Source: an uncultured Tenacibaculum sp. (lineage in GTDB: Bacteria; Bacteroidota; Bacteroidia; Flavobacteriales; Flavobacteriaceae). From it: a stretch of 64,000 nt of DNA. The translations under genes and the position numbers were made by a program. The number at the start of each line of letters is the position of its first letter. Position 1 is the stretch's first letter. Of this stretch, positions 7,002 to 16,244 are shown piece after piece. The notes beneath the pieces are model-generated. The model saw only the letters and a program-made list of their open reading frames with translations. It ran no database searches and had not been told where the DNA came from. The stretch lies in assembly GCA_937922085.1 (NCBI GenBank), contig CAKZVD010000003.1, forward strand, positions 62,001 to 126,000, in the 5' to 3' direction.

Positions 7002-9005
7002 TTATTTAAGACCACTTAGAATATATTCATATATGTTATTATTCTTACCTAGTTTAGGGTCGTTAAAACTATGTGTTGTGTATATTGGTTTTTGAACCAT
7101 TTCTCGTTGCATCATTTCATTAATTGTATGATAAAAATCTAATGAAGTTTTACCTACTAATAAAGGTTTTAAGTCGTTATCATTTTTCCAAAAACGTAAA
7201 ACCTTAACAAAACCACTTAAGTATAAATAATCTTTTGTGAATCCTCCTCCTCTAAATATTCTTGTGACTAAGCTAAAAGCTTCATCTCTATCCAAACCAT
7301 GATCATTTACAAGAAAATTAAAGCATTCAATAAAACTAGCTCCATTACACATCATGTCTACAATAATTACACGATATGCTAATTTTTTAAGTCGCTTCAT
7401 TGAAATATTACCACTAAGATATTCTGCTAATATTGCTAACCCTTCTTGAGTCTTCGTATTTACTGGAAGTCCTAGATTAAATAAATTCAGCTTCTGTGAA
7501 TTAGAATTCATTGTGGTCACCATATGTACACCTATTTCATGCTCAACAAGTGCATTTATTTGATTTCTAGTAAATTTAGCATCTGGTCTAAATAAAATTG
7601 TCTTTTTAGCATTTAAAACCATTACCTGAGATATTACTCGATTACTTTTTTCTATTCGACTTTTAAAACCGTAACTTTCAAGCCCATTTTTAAATGAAAT
7701 CATGGCTTCTTCAATACCTAAACTAGGAGACCTCTTTGGTTCTCCTGCAACTTCTGGTAAATGCAAAAAATAATGTGCATTTTGAATATCTTTTTTTGAA
7801 GGCCTACCAAAATAACGTAATGAATTATATAAAAACTTTGGGGTATCTAATTCAGATAACATATCTATTTTATCAAAATAACTATTGATAACAGACTCAT
7901 ATAAATGACGAATAGAAACATCTGAAATATCTTGCACCCTAAGGTTACTTAGTTTTTGTTTTAATTCAAATGGATTAATTTTAATCGGATTATATTTGAA
8001 ATTAGGAGTTTCTGTATGTTTACTTTTAAAAAAGCGCTTTTTTTCATATATATTATTAATTGGATTAACTGAACCTAGCAATTCAAACCCTTTAAGTAAT
8101 CTAAACAATTCTTTATCTACCTTAAGAATAGAAGTTTCCATTGTTTTATCTAAAAGTTTCGATTTTACTTGATGTTCCCAGTTTGAATGTTTTTGATTAA
8201 AAAAATTAGCGCTGTTTAATATGGCTTTTTTAAAACTCTTTTGAAGGCTATTAATTATATTTGGATAATCATCACCAGTTAATTCATTACAATAAACCTT
8301 CTTAATTTCTGTGGCTAAAACTAAAGTGTTTTTAAAGTTCTTAGTAATATATTCAAGATTATAACCACGCCCATAAAAGACATCATTAATCTCACTATTA
8401 TTTTCAATATCCTGTAATTCAATATTTCCTAATTCTTGTCTCCAATGTTCTACAACATTACCGTAACGTTTCATGTCAATTTTCTCTGTACCAATATTGA
8501 AAAGAGGCACTTTTCTATCCCAACGTTGAAAATTATAAGAATGAATATCATAAACAACACAACCTCCAAAAAGAGTTTCTAGTTTTTGAATTAAAGCATT
8601 GGTAACTTTGTAATAATTAGTATGCTTTTCAATACTCTTCTGTCTCTCTTTAGGTGTTAATTTCTTCTTCCAAACTTTCTTTTCCCATGCTGTATCAAAA
8701 ATACAATTCTCAGGGTTTCTATTTAAGTCATATTCAAAACGAGAATCGTTACCTATTAGGGTAATAGGCATTGAAGAAATAAAATCTCCAGTAAAAGGAT
8801 CTTCTTCATACCATCTACTATACTCATCATGATTTATTTTTTCTTTTAATTCAGGCCGCAAATTATTACCATCATGAATAGCAGTACAGCAATAAGGTAA
8901 GTAACGATTTATTTTAATGGAAAAAGAACCATCAGAAGCAACCGCTTCAAAATGTTTTCCAGCATTTATTAATGCTATAATCTCTTTAATTTCCAATCGC
9001 TTCAT
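7002..9005 (-). CDS. N-formylglutamate amidohydrolase-like / QEGLA (DUF1704, MATCAP-type) metallopeptidase fusion
   Basis: A 667-residue cytoplasmic protein with two enzymatic regions. Residues about 30-270 resemble N-formylglutamate amidohydrolase (HDGNNLRPEL with H44, YDIHSYNFQR with H155, E233), a zinc amidohydrolase fold. Residues about 290-667 form the DUF1704 domain, related to eukaryotic tubulin tyrosine carboxypeptidases (MATCAP): HEIGVH at 489-494 and TQEGLA at 519-524 are the zinc-binding and QEGLA motifs. It is often labelled flavohemoglobin expression-modulating QEGLA protein. It overlaps the ATP-grasp ligase gene by 20 bp. Together they look like a make-and-trim system for a small peptide or peptide-tagged compound; the substrate is unknown. 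Confidence 0.75.
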   Translation of the reverse strand: MKRLEIKEIIALINAGKHFEAVASDGSFSIKINRYLPYCCTAIHDGNNLRPELKEKINHDEYSRWYEEDPFTGDFISSMPITLIGNDSRFEYDLNRNPENCIFDTAWEKKVWKKKLTPKERQKSIEKHTNYYKVTNALIQKLETLFGGCVVYDIHSYNFQRWDRKVPLFNIGTEKIDMKRYGNVVEHWRQELGNIELQDIENNSEINDVFYGRGYNLEYITKNFKNTLVLATEIKKVYCNELTGDDYPNIINSLQKSFKKAILNSANFFNQKHSNWEHQVKSKLLDKTMETSILKVDKELFRLLKGFELLGSVNPINNIYEKKRFFKSKHTETPNFKYNPIKINPFELKQKLSNLRVQDISDVSIRHLYESVINSYFDKIDMLSELDTPKFLYNSLRYFGRPSKKDIQNAHYFLHLPEVAGEPKRSPSLGIEEAMISFKNGLESYGFKSRIEKSNRVISQVMVLNAKKTILFRPDAKFTRNQINALVEHEIGVHMVTTMNSNSQKLNLFNLGLPVNTKTQEGLAILAEYLSGNISMKRLKKLAYRVIIVDMMCNGASFIECFNFLVNDHGLDRDEAFSLVTRIFRGGGFTKDYLYLSGFVKVLRFWKNDNDLKPLLVGKTSLDFYHTINEMMQREMVQKPIYTTHSFNDPKLGKNNNIYEYILSGLK

Positions 9006-10026
9006 TTGATACTAATTTTATAAGTTCTGATTTATTTTTTCTATCACTTATTTCTTCAACTACACGTTCTAAATAATCGACAATCTTTTTCTGGATTTTT
9101 ATGTTATTTAATTTATTGATATCTGTAATAGTTCCAGGACTCATTACATTAACTTCTATTAATTTCCCACCAATTAAGTCAAGTCCAGCATAGTATATTC
9201 CATCTCGAACTAATTTTTCACCTACTTTTTTACATAAGATTTTATCTGCTTTAGTTAATTTATATTTTTCAACAGTACCTCCAGCAGAAATATTCGATCG
9301 AGCATCTCCTTTTGCGGGTCTTCTTCTTAAAGCTCCAATAGGTTCTCCATTTAACATTAAAACACGTATATCTCCATTTTCAGCTCCCTCAACATATTCT
9401 TGTAGAATCACATAACTAGATTTGTCTTTATTTCCATTAATATAAAAATCTAGTAATGATTTAATATTATGCATTGCTGACTTTTCAATTACAATAACAC
9501 CGCTACCTCCATAGCCATCTAAAGGTTTTAAAATCATTTTATCATTCTCAGATTCTTTAATAATCTTTAATAAGTAATCAATATTTTTAGATACATGAGT
9601 TGCAGGAATCAATTCTCGCTTAGGGTCATAATATGCAGCTGTATAAATTTTATTATTAGTCTCACGTAAGCCGTCAACAGCATTTAGTATAAAAACATCA
9701 TCTTTTATGGAGTCTAGAAAGTTTAGTACCAAAGGATCCATTGGGGGATTGTCTCTCATAAAGATAACATCAAAATATTGTAAAGGCTTCATTTCTTCAT
9801 TAAATATAACTGATTTATAAAATGAAGGGATACTATTTGAAAACTTATCTTGACTAATAATAGTTTTACACAAACTCAATGTAATACTATCACGTATTGT
9901 TAAATTATTAGGATAGGTTATCGCAACTTCATGACCACGTATGGCTAATTCATGAATCATTCTAAGTGTAGAATCTTGCTTAGGGTTTAATTGTTCCCAA
10001 GGGTACATTATAAAACAAATTTTCAT
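8986..10026 (-). CDS. GshB-like ATP-grasp ligase
   Basis: A 346-residue ATP-grasp ligase of the glutathione synthetase (GshB) type, forming a peptide bond through an acyl-phosphate. Visible motifs are KPLDGYGGSGV (167-177, the flexible ATP loop), LQEYV (208-212), GDIRVLMLNGEPIGALRRRP (from 218), NISAGG (from 245) and EVNVMSP (from 291), which supplies the metal-binding Glu and Asn. No glutamate-cysteine ligase gene is in view, and its partner is the amidohydrolase/QEGLA fusion that overlaps its 3' end by 20 bp, so a role in a non-glutathione peptide product is as likely as glutathione synthesis. It is the first gene of the pair. Confidence 0.78.
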   Translation of the reverse strand: MKICFIMYPWEQLNPKQDSTLRMIHELAIRGHEVAITYPNNLTIRDSITLSLCKTIISQDKFSNSIPSFYKSVIFNEEMKPLQYFDVIFMRDNPPMDPLVLNFLDSIKDDVFILNAVDGLRETNNKIYTAAYYDPKRELIPATHVSKNIDYLLKIIKESENDKMILKPLDGYGGSGVIVIEKSAMHNIKSLLDFYINGNKDKSSYVILQEYVEGAENGDIRVLMLNGEPIGALRRRPAKGDARSNISAGGTVEKYKLTKADKILCKKVGEKLVRDGIYYAGLDLIGGKLIEVNVMSPGTITDINKLNNIKIQKKIVDYLERVVEEISDRKNKSELIKLVSNEAIGN

Positions 10027-10110
10027 GTGTGAATTGTTTAGAGTGTATACTAAACAAATGTATTCTTTTTCTTAATATGAATTGAAGAAATATAAGTGTA
10101 AAAATAGGTT

Positions 10111-10959
10111 TTAATAAAACGAATAATTGAAGGAAATATATTTTTTGTAAAAAACCAGATATAGTAAATAAGTTTTTAAACTAATAGAGATAAACCTATA
10201 ACTATTATCATTTTTTAATGTTTGCTTATTTTTTCTAGTTTCTTCATTATCATCTTTATCTTTCATTATATGAAGATAGAATTGATTTTCATCTCTTTTT
10301 ATATCTTTAATTTTTATTTTTAATAATTCACTTTTTCTAATACCTGTTTCAATAAAAAAAAGAAAAATCAATAAATTTCTTAATCTATTTGATTCTATAA
10401 ATGGATTAGATATGCTATTAATATCTATTAACTTTAATATGGATTCTAATTGTTTTTTAGAAATTGTATTATATGTGTTTTTTTTGGGGAGACTATATAT
10501 TTTTTGATGTTTTATAAGACCATTAATGATTTCAAAATCTTTCATATAACTGCTAGAGTAAATACTAGAAGCCCATAGTAATATATTTTTAAGAGCATCT
10601 AAATAAATATTATGATTATATTTTGAATTTGTTTTATCTGATAGCCAAGAAGAGTAGAACTTTAAAGAATGAATAATTTTATTGAATTTATTTTCTATTA
10701 TTAATTGATCTATTGACTGATTAAATATTTGTGATATATAATTATGAAATAGTGTATAAGATTTGCAATGTATATACTTAGTTCTATAAGATTTATTTTT
10801 TTGATATAGGATAGTATATCTTAGAAATAAGTAATTTGGTAAACCTTTTTCTAATATTATTGGATAAGTACTATTATTTGAAAAATTACATTTTATTATA
10901 TTCATATATAAATACATTATATTTAATACATGCAATTTATGAACAGATATATCATTCAA
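10111..10959 (-). pseudogene. Truncated tyrosine recombinase (integrase remnant)
   Basis: A 282-codon frame related to tyrosine recombinases. The N-terminal SAM-like arm-binding part is present and the first catalytic arginine lies in FFIETGIRKSELLKIKIKD, with a possible catalytic lysine region after it (FYLHIMKDKDD) and YRFISIS. The frame ends just where the HxxR box and the nucleophilic tyrosine should follow, and no other frame between 10027 and 10110 supplies them. It is therefore catalytically dead. The apparent start is a TTG; in-frame ATGs come at codons 15 and 19. It is even more AT-rich than its neighbours and abuts the accessory island at 11-16 kb, whose integrase it may once have been. 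Confidence 0.65.
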
Positions 10960-11314
10960 TGCTATTTGACATAATATTAATTATAATACAAATTATATGA
11001 TATTCGAGTTTTACTATAAACATTGGGTTTGTAAGTTATAATTATATTATGTTAAATATCCCAGAATGTTCTCGTTTCTATACAATCTGTATTACTTGGG
11101 TCATTAAACATTGCCTTTTTAGCATTTGTGAGAATTTAATATTCTGTACAATGGTTCATCATTTTTTAAATACGCGTTTCTCAATAAGCATTGTAACTAA
11201 ACATTTGTAGTTATAATTAGACATTATGTAAAATTGCCTCTTGCCAAAATCGCTCGTATTGTTTTTTAAAATAATTATCTAAAACAAAATTACACCATTT
11301 GCACTTACAGTCTC
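10960..11314. other. Intergenic region carrying dispersed repeat copy A
   Basis: No gene is seen. Most of the stretch is one copy of a long dispersed repeat (core 11051-11195, with a more weakly conserved flank from about 10985). To its right, AT-rich filler leads into the broken start of a secreted-protein gene. Confidence 0.6.
10985..11195 (+). repeat. Dispersed intergenic repeat, copy A
   Basis: The core 11051-11195 matches 16007-16153 (copy B) at about 80-85% by eye, beginning GTTAAATATCCCAGAAT and including TTTTTAGCATTTGTGAGAAT and GTTCATCATTTTTTAAATAC. The flank (ATACAAATTATATGATATTCGAG...) matches copy C near 27088. Copies A and B are in the same orientation and bracket the GH30 island. 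There is no coding frame and no recognised terminal repeats. Confidence 0.7.
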
Positions 11315-11416
11315 TTATGACATATCTACTCTAATGATTACATCTACTTGAGCGGTAGTTTGAGAAGACACTAGCATGACAAGCATCATTAATCATATAA
11401 AGTATTTTTTCTTCAT
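11315..11416 (-). pseudogene. Broken start of a secreted carbohydrate-locus protein
   Basis: Reading leftwards from an ATG at 11416, 16 bp after the GH30 stop, the frame gives a signal-peptide start MKKKYFI, a TGA stop as codon 8, then LMMLVMLVSSQTTAQVDV and IIRVDMS before a terminal TAA. The AQVDVxxRVDMS junction is typical of flavobacterial secreted carbohydrate-binding proteins (AQVDVTFRVDMS-type starts). The rest of the gene is missing; repeat copy A lies 120 bp further on. It was probably the next gene of the GH30 operon. Confidence 0.55.
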
Positions 11417-11432
11417 AATAAAAGAATTTTGA

Positions 11433-12917
11433 TTAATAAATTATTGTTTGCATTGCATGAGGCAATATGTTGTTTCTAATTTCACAACCATCTACAAGCA
11501 ATTTATAGTCAATAGGTTTTTCAGTTTTATTCATCACTACAGTTACAATTTGCCCATTTGGATTTTGAAATGACGTACTCTCAATATTACTTCTGCTCAT
11601 TGTTGTGCTAATACGTTTTGCCTTTGGCTTTATAAATTTTGAGAAATGACCTATATAATAATACGTTGGTGTATATATAAGTTCGTTATTTTGAGTGTCT
11701 GCATGTATTGGCGCAAAGCAAAAATTCTGTACGTGGTTTGGTCCACCCTTTTCATTTAATAAGATGTTCCAATCTGTCCAACCAACTGTGCCACTATTAA
11801 AATCATTAATCATAGAGTTACCATAACGCTCTGCATTAGACCAACGCTCGTATTGTGTTGGATCGAACTTTTCTTGACAGCCTTCTGTGAATAACAAATT
11901 CATTGACGGAAAAGACTCTTTTATGCTTTTTAAATTATCGTATTTAGGCTCTCCCCCTGTCCATGTTTCATACCAATGAAAACCAATTCCCCAAGCATAT
12001 TGCATCGCTTCTGGGTCTTCAAAAATAGTATTGGCTCTATACGATATTAAATCTCTATTGTGATCCCAAACGACAATGTTTTTATCTCCCATTCCATTGT
12101 TTTTAAATGTTGGACCTAGATTATTTTTCAGGAAATCACGTTCTTCTTCAGCAGTATAAATACAAGATTCCCAGCGTTGTTTTGCCATGGGTTCATTTTG
12201 TATCGTTACCCCCCAAACTGGAACACCTTCTGCTTCATAAGCCTCAATAAACTTCACAAAATAATCAGCCCAATTTTGGTAATATTCAGGTAATAATTTA
12301 CCTCCTTCAAGCATGTGGTTATTAGATTTCATAAATGCTGGCGGACTCCATGGACTTGCATAAAACACCAAATCATCATTGATTAGTGCTTGTGCACGCT
12401 TTATCATAGGTATGCGTTTTACTTTATCTTTTTCTATAGAAAACGTTTTGAGTTCCTTATCCCCTTCTTCTATATAAGTGTGGCTACCTAAACCAAAATC
12501 ACTGCTATGAATACTGGTTCTTATGATATTGTAATTGATACCTTCTTCAGAATAATAGGCTTTTAATAATTCGTTTTGCTTAGCCTTGCTTAAAGTAGAA
12601 AACACCTCTGCAACTGCATCTGTAATGGCACCACCAATGCCTAAAAATTCTTGAAATTGTTTTTTAGGATTTACAAAAATGGCGACTTCAGTTTCTAAAG
12701 GTTGTTTTGCCTTACCGAAAGTTTTTTGAGGATCTAAGGCGAGTCTTTTATCTGTATGTTCAGCCGTAGTATAAACAATGGCTTTTGTTCCCAATAAATT
12801 TTTCTTTTCTTTAGCTTCACTTTCGTAATTAATTGCTAAATCATTATTGGTTTCACTTTGTTTACAAGCGGATACTACAGTGGTTAGAATAAGTATATAA
12901 AAATAATTTCTTATCAT
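11433..12917 (-). CDS. GH30-family glycoside hydrolase, lipoprotein
   Basis: A 494-residue surface or periplasmic lipoprotein (lipobox VVSAC, C18) with a GH30 (beta/alpha)8 catalytic domain and a small C-terminal beta domain. The acid/base Glu is E242 in TIQNEP and the nucleophile is E345 in LLFTEGCQE. Flavobacterial GH30 enzymes cleave beta-1,6-glucan or glucosylceramide-like links; those in laminarin loci attack beta-1,6 branches. Both catalytic residues and full length are preserved, so this one may still work. Its neighbours are a truncated GH30, a broken secreted-protein start and a SusR-like regulator, suggesting a once complete polysaccharide utilisation locus. Confidence 0.82.
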   Translation of the reverse strand: MIRNYFYILILTTVVSACKQSETNNDLAINYESEAKEKKNLLGTKAIVYTTAEHTDKRLALDPQKTFGKAKQPLETEVAIFVNPKKQFQEFLGIGGAITDAVAEVFSTLSKAKQNELLKAYYSEEGINYNIIRTSIHSSDFGLGSHTYIEEGDKELKTFSIEKDKVKRIPMIKRAQALINDDLVFYASPWSPPAFMKSNNHMLEGGKLLPEYYQNWADYFVKFIEAYEAEGVPVWGVTIQNEPMAKQRWESCIYTAEEERDFLKNNLGPTFKNNGMGDKNIVVWDHNRDLISYRANTIFEDPEAMQYAWGIGFHWYETWTGGEPKYDNLKSIKESFPSMNLLFTEGCQEKFDPTQYERWSNAERYGNSMINDFNSGTVGWTDWNILLNEKGGPNHVQNFCFAPIHADTQNNELIYTPTYYYIGHFSKFIKPKAKRISTTMSRSNIESTSFQNPNGQIVTVVMNKTEKPIDYKLLVDGCEIRNNILPHAMQTIIY

Positions 12918-13003
12918 TTCCTATTGTTTTAATTACCAAATAAAAGTAGCAACTTAAATTACTGGTAATGTGATAGTTATCGGTTTTATTTCTACTTTAA
13001 TAT

Positions 13004-13777
13004 TTAAATATTTTTTACATCTGAATTATTTAAAACAACAATATCTAGATTATGATCGAATAAAATAATTTTGTTATTTATATTTTCTGTTGCGAACAAT
13101 GGCACTAAATGGTCTCTTATAATTTTTTTTTGCTGCTCAGCAGACATTAGCAGACTTGGGTTGTTATATGGATTTTTAGGCTCATTTTGAATTGTTTTAG
13201 TATCTATGGTAATACCTTGAGCAGCTATCCCTTCAATATATTTTACAAAATAATTGGCAAACACATTATAATACTGTGGTAATGATTCCCCACCAATGGT
13301 TGCGTTGTTATTCTTCATCCATTTTGATGCTGACCAAGGTAATGCTAGTATTTTAATATTGGGATTAATGGTTAAAATTTCATTCAATACAGGAACAAGA
13401 TTTACCATATCTGGATTTAATGAAAAATTGTCTAAGTTTTCATCAGTTTGTCCACTTGGCAAATCGTTATAACTAAATATTGTAGCATCTAAACCTGAAA
13501 AACCAATACTTATTCTTAAGTAACTTACACCAATATCATTTTCTCTGATTACAAAAAGTTCTTGTAACAATTCTGAGCGTGCTGAAGAAGACATTTTATT
13601 AATTAACATAGCACTTCCACCTATTGAGGTTCCTTTTATAACAACAGAAACTCCAGGTAATGGTAAGGTTCCATTTTCTGTTACTGTACCTGAAACTTTG
13701 GTTTGCGCTATACTTTTGTCGGTACACCATAATGAAATGAAAATTGATGTGATAAAAACTACTTTTTTATAAATCAT
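13004..13777 (-). pseudogene. SusC-type start fused to a truncated GH30 (deletion chimera)
   Basis: A 257-codon frame. Residues 1-25 are a signal peptide and residues 28-52 are the start of a CarboxypepD_reg-like domain (VSGTVTENGTLPLPGVSVVI, then KGTSIGG), the usual N-terminus of SusC-type TonB receptors. At residues 53-55 it switches without a break into the middle of a GH30 domain (GGSAMLINKMSSSAR...). It has the acid/base Glu (E199, TIQNEP) but stops soon after FDHNLD, before the nucleophile. It therefore lacks the GH30 N-terminus and C-terminal half. The junction Gly-Gly is common to both parents, consistent with recombination that removed the SusC body, SusD and the GH30 start. Probably non-functional. 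Confidence 0.72.
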
Positions 13778-14030
13778 TTACTTCTATTTTATTAATTGAT
13801 GAAGTCCATAAATATTTTTTTGTAAAAGTACCTTGATATATCATCTAGAGCAATAGGAAAAGATAAAAAAGTGGATTTTGAGAGTGACAAACAAATGCTA
13901 TCTATATAATTAACAAGTAATTAATAAATATTTAAAAAAGTTAATAAGTGGATTTAAAATTATTTTTTTAAGGATAATATGCAGAAATTAACAATTATAG
14001 TTTAGTATTTTTGACAATAATAATTAATTT

Positions 14031-15617
14031 TTAGACAGATTTTATCATCTTCTCAAAATTTTCTTTATCAATAGCAGATTTATTAATTGCAGCTCTATAG
14101 TTATAAATTGTGTTTACAGAATATCTTAAGATTTTAGCAATTCTTGAACTATTAGTAATGCCCAACTTTATTAGTGCTAGTATTCTTAATTCTGTATTTA
14201 GTATCGTTTTATCTACTAAAATAATTTGACTGTCTGGTTTTAGTAGCTTGTTGACATCATTAACAAAATTTGGATGGATATGTAAAAATGAACTATCAAA
14301 GTTCCTATTGAATATTTGTAATTCTTCATTAATATGTTCTTTGGACCTAGATAATTTAAGGAGCGCATTCATTTGATTTGCATTTACATATTTACAAACT
14401 AGTTTTCTATACACATCTAATTTTGTAATGTATTCAGAATACAAATTCATAAAGTTACCTATATAATGCTCCTTAATTTTATCAACTTCGGAGAGTTCTT
14501 TATATAACTTCTTTAAATCTTCATTAGCTATTTTCAATTCATTTCTCGCTAATGAAACCTTTTTCACTTGTTTGTAAACCGTGTAAATAGCTATTAATAA
14601 AAAGGCAGTTAAAATACTAATGAATATCAATGAATACTCTAACTTTTGTTTTTGTTTAGCTGTTTTCTTTTCATATGCTTTTGTAATCAAGGGCATATTA
14701 TTAGCGATATCTACAAACCGTAAACGTGAATTATAAAACTCAGCATCATCGTAGGAAAAATTAATATATTTATGAGCCCTGTCTATATCTCCTTCGGTGA
14801 AAAGAATTTTTGCTAATGTTCCCATCGATGCATTGTCCTTTACTGAAGCTTGTATATCTGACATTGCAGATAGAATTAAATACTCTTTTTGTTTTGTTAC
14901 ATCGCTATTTAATTCATGCAATAAAGACCTTTCAAAAGTGATTAGAGAGAATAATCTAGAACCTATTTTTACTTTTTCTAACCGTTCTGCATTCATCTTA
15001 AATGCCATATCCAAATTGCGGTTATCTCTAAATTCCTTTTCTTTGAGCCTTAAAGCTTCTTCTGTATTTGGTTTTAATCTAGAGTATAAAGAATCTTGAT
15101 ATGCAGTATAAAGCTTAGAATAAATTAACTTATTACGGTTAACTGCTGTATTATAAGCCAAACCAGAATAACCTTCTTTGTGAACGATGAAATAATTATT
15201 AATCAATGATTCTGGTAGTGAATCAAGGTTTATTTCACTAAGTGCATCAATAGATTCTTTAAATCGGCCAGTGTTAACCAGGAGTAAACCCATTTTAAGC
15301 TTTGCTTCATCCTGTAAAAGGTTATTATTGAGTTTTTCACCTATGGTTATGTTTTTTTCAATGTATTGCAGCGCTTCATTAAAACTGTAAAATTGGTATT
15401 CTTCAAAAATAGTAGCATTGGTTCTATATTGCTCTATAAGATTATTAGTAGAGTCGTTTGTTTCGATTAAGTATTTTATCCGTTCATCCTTTTCTAGATC
15501 ATAAACTTCATGTTTACTCATTCTAGTTTCCAAAACTTTTATAATGGAATCTAAATTTTGAGACAAAACACTATTTTGAAAAAGTAGTAGTAATATGATG
15601 CCCAAAGTTGTCTTCAA
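14031..15617 (-). CDS. SusR-like membrane regulator (DUF6377)
   Basis: A 528-residue one-protein sensor-regulator of the DUF6377 type, related to Bacteroides SusR. It has a signal peptide (about 1-19), a helical, TPR-like periplasmic half (about 20-320), one membrane segment (about 326-348), a cytoplasmic coiled coil (about 352-385) and a C-terminal helix-turn-helix (ILALIKLGITNSSRIAKILR and YSVNTIYNYR). Such proteins switch on adjacent polysaccharide utilisation genes when they sense sugar. Its downstream target here is the collapsed SusC::GH30 chimera and the GH30 gene, so it may regulate little. The likely start is a TTG at 15617, as no in-frame ATG precedes the signal peptide. Confidence 0.75.
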   Translation of the reverse strand: MKTTLGIILLLLFQNSVLSQNLDSIIKVLETRMSKHEVYDLEKDERIKYLIETNDSTNNLIEQYRTNATIFEEYQFYSFNEALQYIEKNITIGEKLNNNLLQDEAKLKMGLLLVNTGRFKESIDALSEINLDSLPESLINNYFIVHKEGYSGLAYNTAVNRNKLIYSKLYTAYQDSLYSRLKPNTEEALRLKEKEFRDNRNLDMAFKMNAERLEKVKIGSRLFSLITFERSLLHELNSDVTKQKEYLILSAMSDIQASVKDNASMGTLAKILFTEGDIDRAHKYINFSYDDAEFYNSRLRFVDIANNMPLITKAYEKKTAKQKQKLEYSLIFISILTAFLLIAIYTVYKQVKKVSLARNELKIANEDLKKLYKELSEVDKIKEHYIGNFMNLYSEYITKLDVYRKLVCKYVNANQMNALLKLSRSKEHINEELQIFNRNFDSSFLHIHPNFVNDVNKLLKPDSQIILVDKTILNTELRILALIKLGITNSSRIAKILRYSVNTIYNYRAAINKSAIDKENFEKMIKSV

Positions 15618-16244
15618 ATTATTATAGAAAGTTAATTTTAATAATACAACGAATTTAACTTCTAAAATAGTGATAAAAATGCATCTTATGATATATAAAA
15701 CAGAAAATATATTTTAGTTTCCATTCCACACATATTTTTATCCACACCTCCACTCTTTCAGAAAAAGAGAGTTCCATTAACTGAGTTAAAAAACATTCAA
15801 AAATAAAAAAATAATATTTAACATGCGCCTTTAACCAAAGCTCAAGTTACATAACGCAGAACATTATAATACAAATGTATTTCATCCATTAGATAGTTAT
15901 AATTATTTTATTAGCACTGCCAAAGGGTATAATACCCCGAGGCTTGCCTCGAAATTAAGGTTTGTTTCCTACAAATGTCTCGTGGGCTTGCCCCGAGGTA
16001 GTTTACGTTAAATATCCCAGAATATTCTCGTTTCTATATTAACTGTAATACTTTGGGCATTAAACTTTGTCTTTTTAGCATTTGTGAGAATATCATATTC
16101 TGTACAAAGGGTTCATCATTTTTTAAATACGTGATTCTCAATAATCATTGTAATTTTCTTGATAAAAAAGAAATCGACGCAGGAGGGAGATTCACGAACT
16201 CCAATAAAATATTAATGTAGAGCTAAACAAAAACTAGTTCTATT
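15618..16244. other. Gene-free region with dispersed repeat copy B and GC-rich hairpins
   Basis: No gene is seen in 627 bp. From about 15856 it carries repeat copy B, interrupted by a local GC-rich patch with the palindrome CGAGGCTTGCCTCG (15938-15951) and the related TGGGCTTGCCCCGAGG (15983-15998). Such GAGGC-N2-GCCTC hairpins also occur at 51163-51175. Another short piece (GAAATCGACGCAGGAGGGAG, about 16169) stands out as GC-rich but is unassigned. Confidence 0.6.
15856..16153 (+). repeat. Dispersed intergenic repeat, copy B
   Basis: The left part (CGCAGAACATTATAATACAAA, about 15857-15877) matches copy C near 27077; the core 16007-16153 matches copy A at 11051-11195. Between them lies an insertion of about 100 bp with the GAGGC/GCCTC hairpins. 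Same orientation as copy A. Confidence 0.7.

Noticed and set aside
14797..15099. 100-codon frame on the plus strand
   Set aside because: It is antisense to the well-supported DUF6377 regulator gene.
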